15,307 nucleotides of DNA, taken from NCBI RefSeq assembly GCF_000186865.1, contig NW_008705563.1, positions 1,602,916-1,618,222 of the forward strand, in the 5' to 3' direction. The position numbers were made by a program, and so were the translations under genes. This DNA is from Aureococcus anophagefferens. Its lineage: Eukaryota; Sar; Pelagophyceae; Pelagomonadales; Pelagomonadaceae. The notes beneath the pieces were generated by a model that saw only the letters and a program-made list of their open reading frames with translations, had not been told where the DNA came from and ran no database searches. Below, one piece after another: positions 1-5,925 of this stretch; the first letter of the stretch is position 1; each line of letters begins with the position of its first letter.

Positions 1-2
1 TC

Positions 3-2825
3 GTCGGCGAGGACGACGCCGCCGCCCGGGAGGCCTGCGCGCGGTCCTGCGGCTGCTCCGCGTCCCCCTCGGCGAAGCCGTCGGACGCGCCGTCCGCCGC
101 GCCGACGTCCGGGACGCCGAGCGCGGCGCCGAGCGCCGCGCCGACGGCGAGCCTGTTGCGGCTCGAGAGCGTCGGCGGGACCGCGGGCGTCTGCGTCGCG
201 AACGTCGCCTGCGAGGTGCGCTGGACCTACCGGGGCGCGCAGGACCGCTGCGCGACCGTCGAGTTCGCGGCGCTCGCCGGCGACGGCGCGGCGCTCGGGG
301 CGACGACGGCGGCGAACGACGGCGTCGCGACGACGGTCGTCCTGGCGGACGCGGCCCTCGCGGCCTACACGCTCAGAGCGGCCTGCGCCGACGACCCGAC
401 GCTCTTCGACAGCCTCGACTTCGAGGTGTCGTCGACGCCCGCGCCGACCGGGCCGCCGACGCTCGAGCCGACGCTCCGGCCGACGCTCGACCCGACGCTC
501 GAGCCGACGGCGCCGCCGACGTCGCGCGCGCCGACGCCGACGCCGTCGGCGGAGAACGCGGCGCCGCCCGCGGAGCGCGCGCCGACGGCCGCGCCGGCGG
601 TCCGCGGCGCGCCGACGGCCGCGCCGGCGGCCGCGCCGGCGGCCGCGCCGACGCGCGCGCCGTCGCCGGCGCCGGCGCGCGTCGTCGTGGCGTCGTCCGT
701 CGTCCTCGCGGACCTCGACGCCGACGCGTTCAACGCGGACGAGGCCGCGGTCGCGGCCTTCGCCGACGCCGTCGCCGCGACGCTCGCGTCCGCGCCGTCT
801 CGCGATGTCGTCTCCAACGTCGTCGCGGCGCCGTCGACGGCGCGAAGGCGGAGGCTCGCCGGCGCCGCCGCGACCGTGCGCTTCGACGTCGCCGTCGCCT
901 TCGGCGACGCGGCCGCGGCCGTCGACGCCGTCGCGGCGGAGCTCACGGCGGCCGTCGTCGACGGGAGCCTCGCGGCGGCGCTCGCGGTTTCGGCGTCGCC
1001 GCTCCTCGCGGCCGCCGCCGTCGACGAGGCCGCGTCCGTCGCCGCCGTGGAGGCGTCGACGGCCGTCGCGACGGCGGCGCCGACGCCGCGCGGCGGCTCG
1101 CCGCCGCCGTCGCCCGCGGCGGCCGGCGGCGGCTCCGGCGGCGGCGCGGAGGCCGCGAGCCTCGACGGCGTGCTCGCGGGCGCGGCGGCGGCGCTCGCGG
1201 CGGCGGCGGCGGCGGCCTACGCCTACGCGCGGTACCGCGCGCGGCCCAAGGGCCGCCGGTCCTTCGAGGAGACGTCGCGCGTCGACCGGATGTCGTCCCT
1301 CGACGACATCGCCGTGACCGTCGACGGCGACGACGAGTTCTTCGCCGACGAGGGCAAGGAGGAGATGGTCGAGATGCTCCGCGTGAACCTGACGGCGAAC
1401 CAGACGCGCGAGCGGTCCTACTACGAGAAGCGCAAGCGGCGGCGCTTCGACTGGGCCGGCGGCGTCGCGCGGTGGGACGACGGCCCCGCGTCGCCGGGCA
1501 AGGGCGCGTCGACGCGGCGCTACGTGCGCCACGTGGCCCCGGGCGGCGGCGTGTCCCTCGAGCCGACGTCGGCGCCCCTCGCGATCCGGGCCGACCGGGT
1601 CTCGGCGCCGCTGCGCCGCGCGCTCGACGAGTCGCTCGACCGCCCCTTTGGGGAGCGCATGGCGAGCTTCCGCGGCGCGATGGACGCGCTGCGCGTCTCC
1701 TGGGAGGTCGGCCGCGTCGAGTTCACGGTGCGGCGGTCCCACTGCCTCCAGGACGCCTACGCGCTGCTGCGCAAGCTGCCCAGGGAGCGGTGGCGCCAGC
1801 CCTTCTTCGTCAAATTCGCCGGCGAGGAGGGCTTGGACGCCGGCGGCCTGTCGCGCGACTTCTTCCGCATCGCGTCCATATCGCTCTGCGACGTCGCCGT
1901 GGGCCTCTTCAAGTACGCGAAGAACGACTCGCTGACCTACGCGTTAAACGACGACGAGTTCATCGCCGCGTCCGTCGAGGACGGCGGCGCCTGGCTCGAG
2001 TTCGCGGGGCGACTCTACGGCAAGGCGCTCCTCGAGGGCCACCACCTCGGCGCCTACCTCAACCCCGTGCTCATGAAGTTCGTCGCCGCGGAGCCCGTGG
2101 AGCTCGAGGACCTGCAGCTCCTCGACTTCGAGCTCTGGCGGTCGCTGGATCAGCTCGCCGTCATGGCCCCGGACGTCGTCGAGTCGCTCGCGCTGACCTT
2201 CGCCGTCGAGTCCCACTCCTTCGGCGCCGTGGAGACGACGGAGCTCGTGCCCGGCGGCGCGAACATCGAGGTGACCGCGGCGAACGTCGACGACTTCGTG
2301 TCCATGCGCTGGCGCGAGCGCATCTTCGGCTGCTGCGCCGGGAGTCTGGGGAGCCTGCTCGCGGGCCTCTACGACGTCGTCCCGCCGGAGGCGTTGATGC
2401 TGCTGAGCGCGCGCGAGCTCGAGCTCGTCGCCATGGGCGTGCCCGAGATCGACGTCGACGACTGGGCGCGGTCGACGGTCTACAAGGGCGCGTTCGCGGC
2501 GCGCGGGCCCGAGCACCCGACCGTGAGGCTCTTCTGGGACGAGGTGCGCCACAACATGGACCACGAGCGGCGCGCGCTCCTCGTGCTCTGGTGCACGGGC
2601 TCGTCGCAGGTGCCCGCGCAGGGCTTCCGCTACCTCCAGGGCCGCGACGGCGCGCTCCGCGCGTTCACGCTCACGAGCGTCGACCTGTCCTCGGCCATCT
2701 TCCCCCGGGCCCACACGTGCTTCAACCGCATCGACCTGCCCCTCTTCACGACGGCCAAGGAGCTATCGACGGCCTTCGACGTCGCGCTCGCGCCCGCGAA
2801 CGCCGTCGGCTTCAGCATGGACTAG
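3..2825 (+). CDS. Membrane-anchored HECT E3 ubiquitin ligase (5' partial)
   Basis: The frame is open from the first bases, so the N-terminus lies outside the window; a TTG at 156 is not a credible start. Domain order: a Cys-containing tail (EACARSCGC, 30-56), a first Ser/Pro/Thr stretch, a Cys-containing beta-rich segment (about 156-430), PT-tetrad repeats (456-509), and a SEA-like segment (681-1059) resembling one seen in stramenopile surface proteins. An Ala-rich membrane segment follows (about 1167-1232), backed by the basic stop-transfer RYRARPKGRR. The C-terminal HECT domain runs from about 1640 to 2822. It shows GEEGLDAGG (from 1821), GRLYGKALLEG, ELVPGGANI (from 2241) and LVLWCTGSSQVP. 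The thioester Cys is in HTCFNRIDLP, codon 2718-2720. HECT ligases take ubiquitin from E2 onto this Cys and pass it to substrate. The topology implies an outside or lumenal sensor and a cytosolic ligase. The HECT call is firm; membrane topology is inferred. The protein ends in GFSMD. Confidence 0.9.
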   Translation, partial: VGEDDAAAREACARSCGCSASPSAKPSDAPSAAPTSGTPSAAPSAAPTASLLRLESVGGTAGVCVANVACEVRWTYRGAQDRCATVEFAALAGDGAALGATTAANDGVATTVVLADAALAAYTLRAACADDPTLFDSLDFEVSSTPAPTGPPTLEPTLRPTLDPTLEPTAPPTSRAPTPTPSAENAAPPAERAPTAAPAVRGAPTAAPAAAPAAAPTRAPSPAPARVVVASSVVLADLDADAFNADEAAVAAFADAVAATLASAPSRDVVSNVVAAPSTARRRRLAGAAATVRFDVAVAFGDAAAAVDAVAAELTAAVVDGSLAAALAVSASPLLAAAAVDEAASVAAVEASTAVATAAPTPRGGSPPPSPAAAGGGSGGGAEAASLDGVLAGAAAALAAAAAAAYAYARYRARPKGRRSFEETSRVDRMSSLDDIAVTVDGDDEFFADEGKEEMVEMLRVNLTANQTRERSYYEKRKRRRFDWAGGVARWDDGPASPGKGASTRRYVRHVAPGGGVSLEPTSAPLAIRADRVSAPLRRALDESLDRPFGERMASFRGAMDALRVSWEVGRVEFTVRRSHCLQDAYALLRKLPRERWRQPFFVKFAGEEGLDAGGLSRDFFRIASISLCDVAVGLFKYAKNDSLTYALNDDEFIAASVEDGGAWLEFAGRLYGKALLEGHHLGAYLNPVLMKFVAAEPVELEDLQLLDFELWRSLDQLAVMAPDVVESLALTFAVESHSFGAVETTELVPGGANIEVTAANVDDFVSMRWRERIFGCCAGSLGSLLAGLYDVVPPEALMLLSARELELVAMGVPEIDVDDWARSTVYKGAFAARGPEHPTVRLFWDEVRHNMDHERRALLVLWCTGSSQVPAQGFRYLQGRDGALRAFTLTSVDLSSAIFPRAHTCFNRIDLPLFTTAKELSTAFDVALAPANAVGFSMD
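456..509 (+). repeat. PT-tetrad repeats (12-bp unit) in ectodomain
   Basis: Four 12-bp units based on CCGACGCTCGAG, followed by degenerate units, encode PTLE, PTLR, PTLD, PTLE and PTAP. Ala/Pro-rich repeats continue to about 670. Such PTxxPT tracts are frequent linkers in stramenopile secreted and cell-surface proteins and are often O-glycosylated. This supports an extracellular location for the part before the membrane segment. Confidence 0.75.
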
Positions 2826-3070
2826 GGGCGTCGTAACGCGGCTGTGTTTTTTGCCGATCGCGACTCGGAGCGGGCCCCGGGGCGGCCGCACACCCCCCCC
2901 CGGCGCGTCTCTGCCATGAACTTTCTTTCAGCATGGACTAGCGGCGTAGTAGCGTGGCTGTTTTACCTCGCGGACGCACTGTCCTAAAGGAGCGGGACGG
3001 CCGGACGGGGTCCCTCCGAGTCCGCAACGCCCCCGGCCGCGTCTCCGAGTCTGCCACAAACTTTTCTTTT
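2811..3070. repeat. Imperfect tandem duplication of the HECT gene 3' end
   Basis: Copy 1 (2811-2926) begins with the last HECT codons and stop (TTCAGCATGGACTAG), then continues into the 3' flank. Copy 2 (2927 to about 3070) begins with the same 15 bases. The first 34 bases of the copies differ at four positions. After that only blocks match: GGAGCGGG, a CCCCCGGC(C)GCGTCT block, and a closing CTGCCA..AACTTT..CTT block. Copy 2 reaches the stop codon of the LON-domain gene at 3069-3071, so the duplication fills the convergent intergenic gap. Copy 1 also has a run of nine C (2893-2901). Confidence 0.75.
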
Positions 3071-4595
3071 ACGCCGACAGGGGGTCGTCGTCGTCGCCGA
3101 GGACCGCGTCCCAGTCCGTCGGGAGCTGGATCGTCGGCCCGTAGGGCAGCGCCTCCGCGGGCTCGAAGAGCTTCCGCAGGGACGCGGCGGCGACGAGGCG
3201 CGCCTTCTCGCCGCGGAGCAGGTCCGAGAAGGCGCCGCAGCGGCCCTCGTGGTCGTCGACGTCGAGGAGGGCCTGGAGCTCGCACTTGGCGGACCCCATG
3301 GGCTCGAGGTCGTCGCGCACGCGGTCGTCGAGCGACGTGAGCATGTTCCTCAGGTCCGGCGGCAGCTCCGACAACGCGAGCGTCGTCGCCTCGGGCGCCG
3401 CGATGAAGAGGTCGTCGTCGCCCGGCAGGCGCCCGCTGTCCCGCAGGAACTCGAGCAGCCGCTCGTGCAGATCCGCGTGGAGCCGCTTCTTGCGGCTCGC
3501 GGCCCGCTGGTCCAAATACGCGAGCCAGCAGCTGTCGGCGAGGTGCCACAGCGTGCCCACCCCCACCCCCCGCGACGCGCCCAACAGGCCCACGGCGGCC
3601 TCGTTGAAGCGCACGTCCTCGTCGCAGGTCTTCTGGAGCGCGGCGATCTCGCGGAGCAGGTCCAGCACCTCGCGCTCGCACGCGGGCGCGTCGCCGAACG
3701 CCGTCTCGAGGAGCGGCCTCGTCGTCTCTTCCTCGGGCCCGGGGCCGCCCAGGGACCGCACGAGCGTCTCGAGGTCCTGGCCCGTCTTCTCGAGCTTGGC
3801 GAGCACGCCGTCGATCAAAGCCCGCGCGGGCCCGTCGCGCGCGTCCGGCTCGAGGTCGCCCGCGGCGGGCGGCGGCTTGAGCACTTCGACGCTCGACCGG
3901 CCCCGCGACGACACGACGGCGCCGTCGGCCGTGCGGAGCCGCACCCAGCCGTTGACCACGGCCTCGACGACGCCCTCGGCGCCCAGGCGCTTGCCGTCCG
4001 TGACCCGCACCGTCGCGCCCGCGGAGACCTCCAGGGGCTCGTCCGGCACGTCCGTCGCGACGCATCGGAGGTAGGACTCGTCGCCCTCGCCCCGCGCGAT
4101 GACCTTGTCGATGCGCACGCGGTCCCGCGACAGGCCGTGCGTGACCCGCCACTTGACGTCGCCGTTGCCCTCCTTGACCGACTCCAGGGTCATCACGCAG
4201 CCCATCTGCGCGAGCGCCGCGGACCCGTCGTCCTGCTCCCGCACGCCCATGGTCGTGACCATGCGCCGCCCGCCGCGCGCCAGCAGGTCGTCGACCATGG
4301 CCAGCAGGCCCGCGTCGTCGTGGCGCACGGTCATCTCGTGCGTCGACCCGGGCACGAGCGGCGCGTCCAAAACGTAGAGCGGCAGGAGGGCCGCGGCTTC
4401 GGCGTCGCCGAGGTCCGCCTCGTCGCCGACCCAGCACTCGGGGGCGACCCACCGCGCCTCGAGGGTCGACGAGGACGACGCGAGCGGCGACTCGGCGGCG
4501 CGCACCGTCGCGTGGAGCGGTTGCGGCGCCGGCCGCAGGAAACCGCCGGCCGTCGCGGCGCAGAGGGCCAAGAGCGCTGCTGGCCTTCGCGCCAT
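3069..4595 (-). CDS. Plastid-targeted LON substrate-binding-domain protein
   Basis: A 508-residue single-exon protein. The N-terminus (MARRPAALLALCAATAGGF) is a short hydrophobic signal peptide. A Phe-led, acid-poor stretch (FLRPAPQPLHATVRAA) follows at about residue 19, the arrangement of bipartite plastid targeting in stramenopiles. Residues 68-185 look like a LON N-terminal domain: LPLYVLDAPLVPGS, then a long helix and strands (VTTMGV, GCVMTL, WRVTHGL). Residues 190-240 resemble a KOW/SH3-like barrel (VRVTDGKRLGAEGVVEAVV). Residues 255-490 are mostly helical and unrecognised. There is no AAA+ ATPase or Ser-Lys protease domain, so it is not Lon protease. Stand-alone LON proteins are thought to bind protein clients; the role here is unknown. 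It converges on the HECT gene. Confidence 0.75.
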   Translation of the reverse strand: MARRPAALLALCAATAGGFLRPAPQPLHATVRAAESPLASSSSTLEARWVAPECWVGDEADLGDAEAAALLPLYVLDAPLVPGSTHEMTVRHDDAGLLAMVDDLLARGGRRMVTTMGVREQDDGSAALAQMGCVMTLESVKEGNGDVKWRVTHGLSRDRVRIDKVIARGEGDESYLRCVATDVPDEPLEVSAGATVRVTDGKRLGAEGVVEAVVNGWVRLRTADGAVVSSRGRSSVEVLKPPPAAGDLEPDARDGPARALIDGVLAKLEKTGQDLETLVRSLGGPGPEEETTRPLLETAFGDAPACEREVLDLLREIAALQKTCDEDVRFNEAAVGLLGASRGVGVGTLWHLADSCWLAYLDQRAASRKKRLHADLHERLLEFLRDSGRLPGDDDLFIAAPEATTLALSELPPDLRNMLTSLDDRVRDDLEPMGSAKCELQALLDVDDHEGRCGAFSDLLRGEKARLVAAASLRKLFEPAEALPYGPTIQLPTDWDAVLGDDDDPLSA

Positions 4596-4840
4596 GGGTG
4601 GTTTGTGCGGGTGTCCGTGGGTGGTGCTACGGAGCGGTGTCGGTGGTGCGCTTGCCTCAAGATTCCGCGCGGCGCAACAGCGTGGGTGCGCGAGGCCGAT
4701 GCGACTGACGACTGAGCATTGAACAACGAATCGATCGCGAAGCGCGGCTCAACGTTGAAGGCGCCGGGGCCGACGTCTCGCGATCGCACCCTGCCCTGAG
4801 CGCCCCCCCCCGTCCGCGAGCAAGCGCCTCACCCCCTTAG
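4596..4840. other. Intergenic region between two minus-strand genes
   Basis: This 245-bp gap holds the 3' flank of Gemin2 and the presumed promoter and 5' UTR of the LON-domain gene. It contains a run of nine C at 4803-4811 and a mildly AT-richer patch around 4710-4760. I see no TATA box, RNA gene or ORF with family resemblance. Confidence 0.5.
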
Positions 4841-5683
4841 TCAGGTCCCCCGCGGCAGCTCGTCGGGCGTGGCCTGCTCGTAGTAGCGGCCCGCGACGAC
4901 GAGGAGCGCCATGAGCGGCGCGGCCTCGGGCGCGCGCGCGTCCGGGAGCGCGTCCCGCAACACGCACAAACGCTTCACGAGCTCCCGGAGCACGGCGGCC
5001 GTGTCGCGGTGCACGGGCTTCTCGAGGCGCGCGAGGAGCGCGTAGAGCCAGAGCGCGCGGTTCCGGCTCAGCGCGCGGCGGCCGAGCCAGCCGCACTGCA
5101 TGACGACGAGCCGCTGCGTCATCACGCCGTCGAACTGCAGCACGAGGCGCGTCGTCGGCGCCGTGCCCCCGGGCGTCGCCGCCACGGCGGGCGGCGCCGG
5201 CGCCGGCGCCGGCGCGGCGGCGGGCGCGTCCCCGGCGGCCGGCTCGTCCTCGTCCTCGTCCTCCTCGTCGTCGTCGTCGTCCTCCTCCTCCGCGTAGGGC
5301 TCCGTGTCGCCGAAGCAGAAGGCGTGCCACCCCCGCAGGTCCTTCATGCGCGGCACGGCGACGCGCGCGTGCTTCTTCGAGCCGACGCCGCGCGCCGCGT
5401 GGTAGTCGAGGCGCGTCCGCGCGTCCGCGAGATCCGCGAGCAGCGACCGCTCCCAGGCCGCCGGCGGCGCCCGGGGCGACGGCGCGGGCGCCGGCCCGGG
5501 CACGGACGCGTTCGCGCTCCGCTCCGCCTCGTTCTCCGCGAGGAAGACGTCGCCCATACGCCGCGACTCGCGCCGCATCATGCGCATGAACTCCTCCGCC
5601 GTCCGCGGCTCGCCGGGCGCGGCGCACGGGCCGTCGTCGTCGGACGCCTCGTCGCCGAGGGGCAGCGCCGGCGCGTCGTCCAT
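4841..5683 (-). CDS. GEMIN2: Gemin2 / SIP1, SMN-complex assembly factor
   Basis: A 280-residue single-exon protein, close to the usual Gemin2 length. Gemin2 organises the SMN complex, which loads Sm proteins onto spliceosomal snRNAs in the cytoplasm. Visible signatures are an N-terminal helix PRTAEEFMRMMRRES (residues 26-40), WERSLLADLADARTRLDYH (77-95), GWHAFCFGD (118-126), and the conserved C-terminal block LWLYALLARLEKPVHRD (211-227) with VLRELVKRL and LLVVAGRYYEQ (260-270). An acidic run (residues 132-147) and an Ala/Pro linker interrupt the middle; human-type Gemin2 is less extreme there. The start codon at 5681-5683 gives the expected N-terminal motif. It is divergent from the channel gene, with 242 bp between start codons. 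Confidence 0.88.
   Translation of the reverse strand: MDDAPALPLGDEASDDDGPCAAPGEPRTAEEFMRMMRRESRRMGDVFLAENEAERSANASVPGPAPAPSPRAPPAAWERSLLADLADARTRLDYHAARGVGSKKHARVAVPRMKDLRGWHAFCFGDTEPYAEEEDDDDDEEDEDEDEPAAGDAPAAAPAPAPAPPAVAATPGGTAPTTRLVLQFDGVMTQRLVVMQCGWLGRRALSRNRALWLYALLARLEKPVHRDTAAVLRELVKRLCVLRDALPDARAPEAAPLMALLVVAGRYYEQATPDELPRGT
5244..5291. repeat. Trinucleotide low-complexity tract coding acidic run
   Basis: On the plus strand this is a run of TCG/TCC/CTC triplets; read on the minus strand it encodes Asp and Glu only, within Gemin2 residues 132-147. It has the appearance of a replication-slippage tract and probably varies in length between strains. Confidence 0.75.
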
Positions 5684-5925
5684 CGTGCTAGTGCGTCGCG
5701 GTGTCTGCGCCGGCGCAAGGCGAGCAAGGCTGCGCGGCGCCGCAAGGCGAGCAGGCTGCGACCGAGCGCGTCAAGATGAACTACAATGAGGCACGAGTTG
5801 AATAGCCATATCCCGCCCATACTTGCCTTCGGGGCTGCCTCCCCAACAAAACCGATTGCTCGAGGCGCCCGCGGGCCGGTCCCGCGCGCGCCGGTGGCCT
5901 GGTGCGCCTGGCCGGTGGCTCGTTC
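5684..5925. promoter_or_regulatory. Divergent promoter region, Gemin2 / channel
   Basis: This 242-bp space separates two divergent start codons and must hold both promoters. It contains a two-copy tandem repeat (5711-5734 and 5737-5760) sharing the core GCAAGGCGAGCA, with one copy one base shorter. An in-frame TAG at 5803-5805 blocks extension of the channel reading frame upstream. I see no clear TATA element. Confidence 0.5.
5711..5760. repeat. Two-copy 26-bp tandem repeat in promoter
   Basis: Copies at 5711-5734 and 5737-5760 share GCAAGGCGAGCAAGGCTGCG, with one A missing in the second copy. Copy starts are 26 bp apart. The repeat lies just upstream of the Gemin2 start, in the shared divergent region. 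Confidence 0.65.

Noticed and set aside
156..158. TTG as the start of the HECT protein
   Set aside because: The frame is open to the window edge and upstream residues continue the Ser/Pro/Thr-rich ectodomain; TTG is not expected as a start in a nuclear algal gene.
1472..2836. Plus-strand ORF of 454 codons overlapping the HECT domain
   Set aside because: It is an alternative frame of the HECT coding sequence, Arg-rich with no motifs.
2893..2901. Nine-C runs here and at 4803-4811 as shared signals
   Set aside because: Both lie 3' of genes, but homopolymers of this kind are expected in GC-rich intergenic DNA; two cases are too few to call a signal.
2938..4452. Second minus-strand ORF overlapping the LON-domain gene
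   Set aside because: It is a frame-shifted, Arg/Gly-rich shadow of the LON-domain frame, without a signal peptide or domains.
4726..4738. 13-base match ACGAATCGATCGC shared with the introner (8273-8285)
   Set aside because: One 13-base match within a 15-kb window is compatible with chance, and no inverted repeats or target duplications accompany it, so it is not a second introner copy.
5902..5904. GTG start for the channel
   Set aside because: A nuclear gene should use ATG; the first in-frame ATG is at 5926 and nothing conserved lies between.
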